This document shows, in pieces, positions 1 to 11,086 of a stretch of DNA of 64,000 nucleotides. Positions within the stretch are counted from its first letter, which is position 1; the number at the start of each line of letters is the position of its first letter. Source of the DNA: Cryptomeria japonica (lineage: Eukaryota; Streptophyta; Pinopsida; Cupressales; Cupressaceae). The notes below the pieces were generated by a model. The model was not told the DNA's origin. It did not search any database and was given only the letters and a program-made list of their open reading frames with translations. The stretch is taken from NCBI RefSeq assembly GCF_030272615.1, contig NC_081407.1, positions 263,362,574 to 263,426,573 on the forward strand. The letters are read 5' to 3'. The position numbers were made by a program, and so were the translations under genes.

Positions 1-3000
1 ATTTGAAGATATCATCAAAAATTCTCCTCAAGGACTTGAGGTGCCTATCCCAACCTTCCTTAAGGTTATCCAAAATGTTTATGAGAGCACTGAAAAAGAT
101 AGGTGTGAATCTCTTCTCCTCTACTATTTTCCAGAACACTCTTATTCAGAGCATTCATTGCATCTTGCCTACTACTGATCAATGTATCTAGTCAGGGATT
201 GATAAGGCTTCTTCATTCTCCCACTCTACCCAAAATTTTATCCTTCTCTTGATTTAAGCTCTTAATCTTATCAAGTATACCCATAACTCGAGCTTCAAAA
301 TTGCTAGTAGAGATTGATTGAGTTGCATAGGATTGAGATAAGATAGCTAACCGTCCTTCAAACTCTTTTATTTTCTTGTCAATGCCAATAGTAAACTTAG
401 GTAAAATTATACATGACATAAATTTGACTACCTTTATCTAATGCATCTTGTATGTTCTTCATAGTAGTTATCAAACTGACCCTATCTCCTTCAATCATCT
501 TTAAAGTTGTCCTCAATCTCATAGCATTAAACTGAGTCGAAACTTTATGATTTGCCGCTCTCTCCAAAGATACAAAATAAAATTCTGTTGTATGCATTAA
601 TCATGCTTCTAATCTTGTCGGAGGGAGTATCACTTGAATCATGCTTAAAGGATGGAAATTTTTTCTCTAATACAGTCATGGTCAACGTCATCAACTCTTT
701 GTCTTCGGTATGAGACTTTGAGTAAGTCCTCACTTGCTTTTTCTTGTGCAAGAGTTGCTAGCTTCAGTGCTTGGATGAGAGATAGTGAACTTAGATCTAT
801 TGGTCCTTGAGTGAAATCATCTGAGTCAGTGACAATATATTTTCCCTTGTCTGCTACAGTGTCTCTTTCCACTATCATTGGAGCTTGATTATCCTTCTCT
901 TTTCCTTTCTCCTTCTCTACCACCTTTTCACTTGCATCTTTCACAACATCTTGACCCTTCTCATCATCAACCTCTTCCTTTCTTTCATCAACTTTTCTAA
1001 TTTCCTCAGCTGCCTTTTCAGAGTCAATCTCTATCACTGGAGTATTTTGTTCAGCTTCAGCAAAGACTAGTCCAACATTCTGATAATCAACATCATCAAC
1101 AACTTTTCTTTTCTCATTGGTCTACTCTATAAGAACGACTAAGTCAGTTGGTTGAACTTTTTGCACATCAGGAACCGCTATTTGTACTTTTAGAATGGAA
1201 GTGTCTTCATGTGTCTTCTCTACCAGTTGGGTGTCATCTTTCATCAGATTGACCTGATGCTGGTTCTCATTCAAAACTTGCTTCATAATAGCCTTTGTTT
1301 CCTTCCTTACTTCATAAATTTTTCCAAACATTATTTTATTAACCCTATGCTTACTTCTGAATCTACTCTTGGCAATATTCAATAGTCTGGTTATTTCACT
1401 TCTTGATATCACCGATCGGAAGCTAACCAAAACATATTATTTTTACCTTTCATCCTCAAGACTAGTTATATGCCTTCTTGCATCCAAAATCTCATACAGG
1501 CTCTTAGGTATCATAGATGATAACTCTATTAATGTTTTGTTGTATATATTCATATATTGTACAATAGCTTCCTCTAAAGCTCTTTGATCATTATCATCAT
1601 AGTTTTCATAATATACAGATATGTTCTTCAGATTACCTTCCTTTACCACTTCATAAACTATTTCACTTAATTACATTGGGGGCACAACAGTATAAGTAGC
1701 TTCTATTTTACTAGATTTCAGAGCTTCACCAAGCTCAGACTTTGACTTTATGTTGGATCTAGGTATACTAGATGGCTCAGCTCCTATCATTGGCTTCTTG
1801 GCTTGTTGGGCTCCACTGGATTGAGGCTTCTTCACTACCCTAGCATAGGTAGCAGTCTTCTTCACCTCTCTCACTGCTTCATAAGACTTTGTCTCTAGAT
1901 TTTCAATAGTGGCTGCAACATAAACCCTTTTAGGCTTCTCCTTCTTCCTCTTCTTTTCTCCATTGGCTAACTTGGTTTGTAGCTCAAGTGGAGAAACATG
2001 CTTCTATACACTAGAGGTAGGTGCTGACTTGGTTTGCCTTGGCTTGGTTTTCTTAGGAGGAGTGGAGACCAGTTTTGTCTTCTTAGGCTTTACCATGTCC
2101 TCCTCTTTTAGAATGTTATATTCCCTATGGACCTTTGAACAAATTCCTTTGTTATACCCATTTTCTCTGCAAGCTCTTCTACTTCTTTTCTGACCTTCCT
2201 CTTTTTGCTAGGCTTAGTGAATTTTTTATGCAGGTCTAGACTTTTCTCCTTGTAAGTGCCAAACCTCTCTTTCTTCTCATCTACCGGTTTACTTAGAAGA
2301 TGTTGTGCATAATAATCAAGAGTATTTCCATCTACTTCATACCCCATGGGCATGATCCATACTGTTCTTGGTTCTACTGCCTCTATATGGCATTGATCTT
2401 TGTCTACCATAAAGCATATGGTATCTTCATATTTTTCTACAATGTCCTTTAGAATCCTCTCTTTTCTTTGCATCATATCCTAAAATAATTTAAAATAACC
2501 CCACAAAGCAGATTTATATGCTACCATATCACCCAATCCTTGCAAACCTTCTTTAATTTGAACTAGGATTGGTTTATCATAAACCCACTATACTTTTCCT
2601 ACACCAAGGATTTCATTCAAAAAGTAAAGTGCCAAACAAATAATCAAAGAACCAAACTTGAAAACATGCTTCTTATCTTGCTTAATCTTCTTTAGATTGC
2701 ACATTAATTCACTAAGAAGCACTCCACATAGATCATATTTCTTGTCCTCCTTGAGTATCTGATAGGCTACATATATTGCAGTAATGAATACTCAATTTTG
2801 TCTGGTATACTGGTACACCTTATATCATGTCATCATTAAAGAAAATATCACATCATATTCGACTATATCACTAATTATCATTGATTGGTTATCACGCTGG
2901 GATCTGGTTACCTCTATCATAGTTGTATTCTTGACATGTCTTAGACCAAGGATATCATTGATTGTATTTAAATAGGTTATCACTTGAATTTCTTGCAAGG

Positions 3001-3383
3001 ATTCAAATTAAAGCATATTTGAATGGCTTGAATGGATTTCTCAAGATATACCTGATCCATTCAAGTTCATCAAAAACCAAAAAGTTAAAAAATTGGATAA
3101 AACCTTTGACTTGCAATGATTTGAAACTAGGCTTTAGGTTCCCCATCTCATTCATCATTTTCTTGGTGTATAATGATAGCATGTCTACATTCCCAAGCTC
3201 TTCGATATTGTAGTGAATATATGCCCTAATATCTTCATTATACAACACTCCATATGGTACAGAGGAAAGTGTTCCATTCAGATCATCTTCGACCGATTTG
3301 AACAGATGTTTCTTGAATTTTGGCCTTTCCTTATCAATGATTTCTACTACCAATAGAGTTGCTACACCAGATGATGATGCCAT
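1..3383 (-). pseudogene. Long unrecognised ORF of element D, decayed, partial
   Basis: Starts at an ATG at 3383 (MASSSGVATLL) and can be followed to the left edge as one protein broken by a few stops and frameshifts. Segments at 3383-3003, 1874-1671, 1649-1443, 1430-1122 and 1037-645 are all in the same minus frame; 2476-2108 is shifted by one. Residues in the first 400 codons look globular, including an aliphatic stretch (FKFGSLIICLALYFL, about 2630-2670). Then come a lysine-rich, probably disordered part (1700-2200) and an acidic E/K/D-rich part (900-1040). The first part faintly recalls the 'putative plant transposon protein' domains found in large plant LTR elements, but I cannot assign a family. 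No RT, integrase or protease motif is seen. It follows the gag remnant by about 400 bp, so it probably was the element's second gene. Confidence 0.55.
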
Positions 3384-3796
3384 TTTGAAAATAGGGTATG
3401 ATAAATAGCTTGAACATGGATAAATACCTTTTTAATTTCAACCATATGCTAGGAATCACTGTCGGATTGCTTCAAGCTTTGTTATCATTTCTTAATCTCA
3501 TTTTCCTCCCTCTCCTTCTCTTTCTCTATATTCGCATGGTGAAGAATGAATGATAGAATTCTTTTTTATCCTTTGAAAGCCTAACTTTAAGTTGTAATAC
3601 ATGCACAACCCTAAAGGCTTTTCGGATACCCTGTTTCCCAAGAATTCATCACCGTTTTCTGAGATAGGCATGTAATTTTCTAGATATCAACTACACAACT
3701 AATCTCAATCATCTGCCACCTTCCTCAGCTGGTTACAGATCTCTGAAAGGGGGTTTAAGGATTTGCATGAAAAGCTTTCCCCTAAGGTCAAATACC

Positions 3797-4960
3797 TTAG
3801 TTACTGGATGAGGTTCCAGCACCAAAATCAGGTGTGGAGCCATTCTGTGAATTTGAATCTTCCTTCTTAACCCACATCTTCTTATGCTGCTCTCTAACCT
3901 CTTCAACCTTTGCTTTTCCCTTTTCATCTGATTTGTTCTTGTCTATGGGAGAATTCTTTCTCACATTCTTGCTTCTGTAATATTTTGTAATGTGACCAGA
4001 TTTATTGCATGCATATAAAATAACATTTCCTTGCATAGGCCTAAAGTTCATCTAATTTGGTGTCATCCTGCATTGGTTAGAAATGTGTCCAAACATTCCA
4101 CAAGCATATAATCTCTTATTTTGGACAAATTGTTCACCACTGCTCTACACATGTTTGACTTATGACCAAATTTGTTGCATTTGAAACATTGAGCGGTAAA
4201 GGTAGGACCATTATTAATCATCCTATCTCTGCATTGAGTTGCCATATGACAAAATTTATTGCAAACAAAACATTTACCATTGAATTTATAAGCATTAGGT
4301 TATCTTACCGAAGGTCTTATTTTTTTTATGATTTCTTTGTCTTGAACCGAAAGATTCTCCTTTCTCATATCCAAGTCCTCGCATGCCTTTCCCACTTCCC
4401 TGACTTTCTAGCATCTCATCTATCCTGGCTGAGCTAGCTTTGAATTTTTATTTTTACTCATTACCATTGGAAATTTCATCTCTCAGAATTATGTTTGCCT
4501 TTCAAATTCTTGCCCATCATTCTTGGATTGAACCAATTCAAGTCTCAACTGATCATTCTCATAGTTCAACCTACAACATTCATCAAATCTATCCTTTAAT
4601 GACCGAGTCAGATTTTCCTCATTCTTATTCCTATCGACAATCTCCTTTGTCAACTTCATCACAATGGATTGCATCTCATTCTTTAGGACTGCATTATCTC
4701 TAGCAAGCTTCTCACATTCATTTTTCTTGTCTTATAAGGCTTGATTGGCATTTCTTTGTTCTTCTTTCTCCTTGAGTTTATTCATTAGTTCCTTTCTCTT
4801 CTCTCTAGATGTGTTCAATTGTTATTTTATAGATTCAATGAAATTTTCAGCAGAATACATACTTCTCCTCAGGCTACTTTTTTCTTTCATCACTGCATCA
4901 AGATCTTCAAGTGTCACAGTAAGTTACTTCTACAAACTGGAGTCCAATGATTCAATCTTT
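3797..4960 (-). pseudogene. Gag-like gene of element D: coiled coil plus four tandem zinc knuckles
   Basis: Downstream of the primer site the minus strand encodes a long charged, heptad-like coiled coil (about 4930-4489) interrupted by two TAA codons that look like former CAA (Gln). Four zinc-knuckle units follow. The first two keep the C-x2-C-x4-H-x4-C pattern (4272-4231, CFVCNKFCHMATQC; 4188-4147, CFKCNKFGHKSNMC). The third (about 4109-4071) and fourth (about 4017-3976) each lack one or more cysteines. A K/E-rich tail ends near 3797. Knuckles of this type bind the genomic RNA in retroelement nucleocapsids, and coiled coils in Gag mediate assembly. Sirevirus-type Copia elements also combine coiled coil and knuckles, so that affiliation is possible. 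Frame changes between knuckles show decay. Confidence 0.65.
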
Positions 4961-5001
4961 TGGATCTTCCTCAAGTTGTTAGGCACCTTTCAAGGAACTA
5001 A

Positions 5002-5014
5002 GATCTAATACCAA
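5002..5014 (-). other. Primer-binding site of element D (degenerate)
   Basis: On the minus strand this reads TTGGTATTAGATC, close to TTGGTATCAGAGC, the usual complement of initiator methionine tRNA used by Copia and many other plant LTR elements. It sits 4 bases inside the LTR edge, which fixes the orientation of D. Confidence 0.6.
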
Positions 5015-5018
5015 TTAT

Positions 5019-6100
5019 TGGAATCAATGAGCACTGAGAGGGGGGTGAATCGGTGTTCTACAATTCACAAATTTATTAAAGTAATTCTTAAACCACTGAA
5101 TGCATAAGAATGAAAGTAAAGTTCAAAAACATAAACCAATCAACCACAAAACCATACTACCAAAAATTTTACGTGGAAACCTGTAAAAGGGAAAAACCAT
5201 GATGGAATTGAGACCCATAATATTATTATACTGTGATCAGGAGTATGATAATATTACAAGAGGGGAATGCACTTGCAGTCAGGCACATTGCCTAGAGCTC
5301 ACTGCTTAAATATAAAGAGGGCTACAACCTTGAGGAAGGCTCATTGCCTTACAAATGATTACAATTGATTACAATAGTGTCCAAATTGAATAGTAGCGTC
5401 TACATATATGCCAAAAAGCAATTTTGGTTAAGCACAATCTGTCTGTCCTCCTCTGTTCTACTACACAGTCATATACCGAAGCACATAATCTACATACTAA
5501 TGCTCATTCGCTCATCACATATTAACATTTTCATATGTATCATATATCTACCATACAAAATGATCATACAAGTCGATCTTATATATCTGCACCACCAAAA
5601 TAAATCTCCAATATGTCAGCTTCCAAAAATCACATAACACACAACATGAAATCTGCACCAACAAGTCGACTCAATTCTTCCATAAATTCATATGAGGACC
5701 TAAAAAAGATGATAACAAGATTTTCACATGTCGACACAATATCCTCAAACTTAACAACAACTATCTAAATCATCCCAAAGATTTTGGATCACACATTGCA
5801 TCACTCAACATCAAAATGACTATGTTCTGTCTGAATTATTGGATACCAGACCTTTAATCTCGCTCATGAATCAGCATTGGATACTAGGATTAAAAAATAA
5901 TTTTTCTCTAACCTTGAATCATTTTCCTCTATTACTACAGACAAAATCAAGTTCTATACAACATACTCACACTCTGCTAGATACTGTATTCCACCTTCTA
6001 GACTTATGCTTAATGAATAATGCAACTTTCGGTAAATCAAATACGTGTATACTAGATATGATTTATGAACTGAGTTGTCATCAATGACAACTCCTAAACA
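5019..6100 (-). repeat. 5' LTR of element D
   Basis: Begins next to the primer site with TG (5019) and contains the G-run followed by GTGAATCGG near 5040, a feature also seen in the LTRs of elements C and E. The outer edge is placed at 6100 because the minus strand there starts TGTTTAGGAGTTGTCATTG, resembling other plant Copia LTR starts. The partner LTR is not in the window, so the outer edge is approximate. Confidence 0.55.
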
Positions 6101-6305
6101 TCTCTCATGCATCAATATTCATCATAATAGTGTCTCTTGTGAACAATCTCTCACGAACAAAGAAAAGGAGAAAACCAAGTGGGACTAAAACCCTTCCCAA
6201 AAGAGCTCAATAAGATAAAAAAAGTAGTCATGTACAAGTGATAGAAGAATTAATGAATGGAGGACACATTAATACCACTAAGGATTTCATCCATCTTAAA
6301 GATAC

Positions 6306-7794
6306 TGATGCTTTGCAAAAAGGATTATTGTTAGGACAATGTAAAGTCGAACACAAACAACAAGCAACAAAACCAGGCGTTAGTGTTAGAAGTCACAATT
6401 TAAACAATAGCCTAATCAAGCATATCAAGTGAGATGCTAAATAAGAAATGAAAAGAATTCAAATACAAAAGAGGTAAACTAAACTCCTCCAAATTCTGAC
6501 CAAAACATTCATAGTGGCTCCTCCCTTGTTCCTCTCCTCTCCAAGTTCCCAAATGAGTGTAGCTCTCAATAGCTTTTTGCACTATTTTTTGGATGTCTTA
6601 TGGAGGTTCAAGATTGTGAATAAAAGCTCATGAAAATGCAAACATGAACAAGCTAAAAATGAGATATTATCTAATCTAGTGTTGATTTTAGTCCAAAAGA
6701 GTAAATGTAAATGATTATGCTAAATGCTCTCTAAAATTCACTATAAGTTAGATGCATACAAGTTTTTAGGATCTGGATTATCAAGAAATGAGCTCTATTT
6801 ATAGGTAAAATGGAGAAATGGATGGTTGAGATTGAGTAATCTCAACAAGGGTCAAGATTGATGGGTTTCTGGTCCATGTGAGGGATTTCAATCCAATCCC
6901 AAGATTACAAATGTCAACAAGAGATGGGCTGAGAGGAGAGGGAATAAGCATTAAATGATTGACATGACTTGAGGGTTAACTTGGGAGGTAAGGTTAATGT
7001 TGAGTTGAGTGAATAAATTCATTATTCAAGGAATAATGACTTTATCGAATGGATAAAATCTTGTGCAAGCGTTAGTGAGGATAACCATGGTCAAAGCAAT
7101 AAATGCTTGAAGAGACCCATGGGTTAAATAAGTGTTGAGTTAGAGGTAAAGTCTCTAACCATGGGAGCAAGTGGATTTAACCATAAATGGTTATGTAAGA
7201 GGCAATAATGGTCATGTAAGAGCCATTAGTGGTTTGGAAGACTTTAGGGGTTAGCTTGTTGAACACATAAATTATTAAATGCTTTTCAAAGACTTTGGAG
7301 TCTTTGAGAAGTGACTTCAAGTTTCTTAGGAATGTGACAATATTTAGGGGATGGATTAGGCTAATTAGGAGTTATTAGAAAGTGGTTAGAAGGGTCTAGA
7401 AGTGGATTTAGGATTGCAAGTGGATTTGGTGGGTGAAGGAAAATAGGATTTAAATTAAAATAAAATTAATTTATTTCAATTGTGGTTGCAACTTGCATTT
7501 GTAGGAGAATGCAAGTAGGGGGGGAGTTTAATGATTTAAATAATTTTTTTATTTATTTATTTAAAAGAGGAAAGAGAATTAAATTAAATAAATATGATTT
7601 ATTCATTTAATTGATTGTGAATTTGGTTTAATGAATTAATTAAAATAAACTGAATAATTTATTTAATTAATAGGAGAATGTTTGAAGATGAATTAATTAA
7701 ATGTTAATTTAATTAACTGTTGGCTAGTGGGTTTATTAATTAAATAAATAGTAAATATTTATTTGATTAAAATGGACAGATTTATGTGACTACA
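6306..7794 (-). repeat. Solo LTR of the A/F Tat-like family
   Basis: 1,489 bp. On the minus strand it starts TGTAGTCACATAAAT at 7794 and ends GCAAAGCATCA at 6306, matching the ends of the LTRs of elements A and F. It contains the same TATA region (minus-strand TATAAATA, 6803-6796). It is flanked by a perfect 5-bp duplication GATAC (6301-6305 and 7795-7799). No internal sequence or second LTR is present, which is what unequal recombination between two LTRs leaves behind. It sits inside decayed element C. Confidence 0.9.
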
Positions 7795-8679
7795 GATACA
7801 ATTGATAGCCCACTGTAAGAGGAAAAGAGAGAGATTATGTAAAGCCCCCCAAACCCCCCCCTCAATGTAGAAAATCTACCAATGGTAGAAGTTTAAAACT
7901 GGATGTAAAAGATGATCCATAATTATTGAACAACATTCCTTCCCTTAGGAGGAAATAAAACCAAAAGTGTATGTATGATGTATTGTCAATATTAAAAGAA
8001 AAGTGTTGGAAGAAATATCAAAATGTATGAAGACTTTTGACAATTTCTCAAGTGTTCTCATATTCATGGTGAAAGTTACCATTTCCATATCAGGCATTCT
8101 AAGCTACATTGTTGAGAAAGATAATTCAAGATCTAGTGAAGATGAATAAACAACAATGGCTAATGAATCCAGTGTTTCCTTTTAAGATAAAGAAGCCTCG
8201 TTCAAATGTTGTGCCAAAATATGTACACTCATGTCAACTATGAGGAATTATTGTGTTGAGAATGAACAAGAGGGTCAAAATGAATAATCTCTATCAAAGA
8301 GAATATGAGTATCATCAATGGTGTCTCAATTTTTAATGTGAGACTCCACAAATAAACTTGTAATGTCTATCAAGTTGTTCTACTAAGTTGCCACATTTGG
8401 AAGTATATCTTACTATACTATATCACAAGTAGACATGATTGTCACATAACAAGCATAATCAAATACATAACAATATATGGAGGAGATGAAATTTGAAGGC
8501 TCAAGAACTAGATCATATGTGTGAATATCCAAGTTCAAGTATTAAAACTTCTCCCCAAAATAAAAGTCCACACTAGAAGTGTGATCATCATGAAAAGGAT
8601 CAAATCTATCATTAGGAACAGGATTTTTAAAAGAGTATAATAATTATACATGATCCAACATCCCAAGAGAAATGACCTC

Positions 8680-8900
8680 TCTAATCTCTAATTCCCTAAT
8701 GATAAAAAAATTAGGAGTGAATTCTATAGTCTTTCTTGCTCCACCATGAGTGATTTGATAGATGGAAAGAAGATTGTTTCTCAAGTGATGTACATGTACA
8801 AAACATTATTGAAAGTGCCATCTACAATATCAATAGATACCCTCCCAGGCCCATTCATATAAGACATTTATATGAATGTCAAATTACAAGGATCAAATGA
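8680..8900 (-). pseudogene. Remnant of Copia pol (protease / pre-integrase junction)
   Basis: One minus frame reads a decayed version of the stretch that precedes the integrase zinc finger in Copia polyproteins: a short beta-rich segment with NNVLY, then, across a stop and likely frameshifts, residues resembling the 'NLLS..Q' block. No catalytic residues remain. Support is only a short motif-level resemblance, but it fits the LTR and primer-site context to the right. Confidence 0.4.
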
Positions 8901-9848
8901 AATTAAATATACTATATTTATATACATATGATGAGATGCTATAAAATATAGATATCATCTCCTTGACGCATAAACTATGGAGGCACAAAGAGATTTTCAT
9001 TTGTTCTTACTTGTCCCAAAAAGGTGTCTCTTTTTCTTCTAAAATTATATTTGTTAGGAATTGAAAGAAGAAGTTGAAGCAGACATTTTAGAAGGAAAAT
9101 TGATTCTATTCTTCTTAAGAAGATATTTCAATTCATCAATATCCTTCTTATAAAAAATAGTGTTCTTCATGTCTTGTCTTCTTTAAATATACTATGTGCA
9201 AGAAGGCTTCTCCATTTTAGATGATTCCCTCTTAGGAGAGGAATTTTTACATGTTCTTCTATAGAATTACATGTGGATTGTGTGTTCTTCTTAGGCTTGC
9301 TCTTTTTCACTAGAATACTTCTCATTCTTTACAATAAAGGCTTATAATTTTAATGACTTTAAAACGCCCATTTCAATAAGCTTATATTCCGCCTAGTGAG
9401 TTTCATAGAAAAATCCTCAAAAGAAGGCATATCAAACTTACTCCCAAAGGCATTCTCCATAGCATAGAAAGTAGACATAAATATTGAATATTCAAGTCCT
9501 AGATTTGAAAGAACACATTTTTGTAATTATATATCTATTTTTTGAATTTTACACTCCTTCGATTGTGTTATTAGTGAATTGAATTTGGTTACGCAGTCCT
9601 ACATGTTGTCAAAAGTACATGGATTGATATTTATTAATTCATCCTTTGACAAATTTCCTTGAATTTCTTTTAATTTCCCCAACAAATTATATATTTTGTT
9701 GCATGGAGTCAAAGGTGTATCTAGTCTCTCAATTTAAAATAACTCCTCAAGAGAAACATGCAAGCACAAATAGCCAACTTCACAACTATTTAAACACTTG
9801 ATCTTCTTATCTTCATCATCCTTTTAGTCACCATCAAGCTCATGAAAT

Positions 9849-11086
9849 TGTTGATTAGGTTGAAAGCACTGAAATACTCAGAGGGGTGGGGTGGGGGGTG
9901 AATTAGTATTCCAAATTATTTAAAATAATAAACTTTTTTCCAATTGAATTTGTCCTAAAAAATATCAAACAAACTTGATTGAAGTAAAATAGTTAATGCA
10001 GAATAAAGAAGAACACAATCACAAGATAAACAACAAAATTTGTATGTGGAAAACCCAAATGGGAAAACCACGGAGAGTATTAACTCTTAGGAAAATATAA
10101 CTAGTTATAGTTGATTTTACAAATAGGTGGCTCACTGTTGGGTGGCTCACTGCCAGATTAAAAAAATGGCTTACTATCAGACTACTCAATGCAGATACAA
10201 AAGAAACGGCTAACTATAGGAATGCTCACTACAACTGAAAAAGGTTGAATTAAGAATATTTACATCTCCAATTGCATGATATCCTATCCAATTTTAAGCT
10301 CAAACTACAAATCTTAGATTTTATAGAAGATCATGTAAGAGATCTCTGCACCACTATTTTGCAGCAGGTTTCGTAAAGGACTACTACACTACTGAGACAC
10401 TGATTATCTTCAATGTCTTCAAATCTCACATACACAGCTTCTTTTCTTGCCAACTATCTTCACACATCACACACACTCTCTCTTGATTGATATCTCTTTT
10501 ACCATTCATGTACATTTATATATACCAGAGGATACAATTATAGAATAGTGTGTCGGCTAAGACCAACACATTATCAATAATCTCATATTGGCCTCCACAA
10601 TACTTTTAAACAATTCCTTTACATACTTTCAATTACCAATGCATATACCGAGATTGCCGAAAAAAGGGCAAGGGTCATCTGGACCCAAAAGAATGAACCT
10701 ATTGTCTCAAGATTAAGTCCAATATCTCCAAAATATAGACTCCACACATACCAAGCAAACTGCAATCACAAAACACAAAGAGATACTTCTGATAATTACC
10801 AAACCAACAAAAATTCTTAACATCGGGATGCATCCAAAGTTGTCCATGCTGCATAATAACTTCTAACCAAAAACCACAACACCTAAACTGCTCATTCATA
10901 CTGAAACTGTAACACCTGAACTGCATATACATACTGACTGCATATAGTCCTTGCATAAATATATCCATATAAGATCCATAGCATCCATGATGGTTGAACT
11001 GATATTCGGAGCTGCATACAATGTCCGATAGAGAATCGAATGTTTGGTTTTACATCAATGACAACATTATTCACACAAGTATAACA
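9849..11086 (-). repeat. LTR of element C
   Basis: Inner edge near 9849 (TGTTGATTAGG), preceded by a degraded tRNA-Met-like primer site; G-rich run at 9882-9896 followed by GTGAATTAG; outer edge near 11086. The minus strand there reads TGTTATACTTGTG and contains TTGTCATTGATG. Both edges are approximate because no second LTR is available for comparison. Confidence 0.5.

Larger units (their letters stand above)
1..6100 (-). mobile_element. Element D: LTR retroelement, 5' part only (3' end lies left of the window)
   Basis: Read on the minus strand the order is LTR (6100 to 5019), degenerate initiator-Met-tRNA-type primer site, gag-like coding remnants (about 4960 to 3797), then a long unrecognised reading frame to the left edge. 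No protease, integrase or reverse transcriptase motif is visible between gag and that frame, where pol is expected. This suggests a non-autonomous derivative or an element with an unusual extra gene. The coding parts carry several stops and frameshifts, so the copy is dead. The 3' LTR, PPT and target duplication are outside the window. Confidence 0.7.
6101..11086 (-). mobile_element. Element C: decayed Copia-like LTR element, interrupted by a solo LTR
   Basis: Minus-strand order: an LTR (11086-9849), a very degenerate primer site, gag/pol-like remnants from 9848 to about 7800, the solo LTR insertion at 6306-7794, then a short continuation to 6101 where element D begins. No ORF survives. The affiliation rests on the LTR resembling those of D and E (G-run plus GTGAATTAG near 9890; TGTCATTGATG near the outer end) and on a recognisable Copia pre-integrase stretch near 8700-8870. 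Confidence 0.5.

Noticed and set aside
5365-6087. Plus-strand ORFs in the D LTR (90 and 82 codons)
   Set aside because: Located within a non-coding LTR, low complexity, no recognisable domain or conserved partner.
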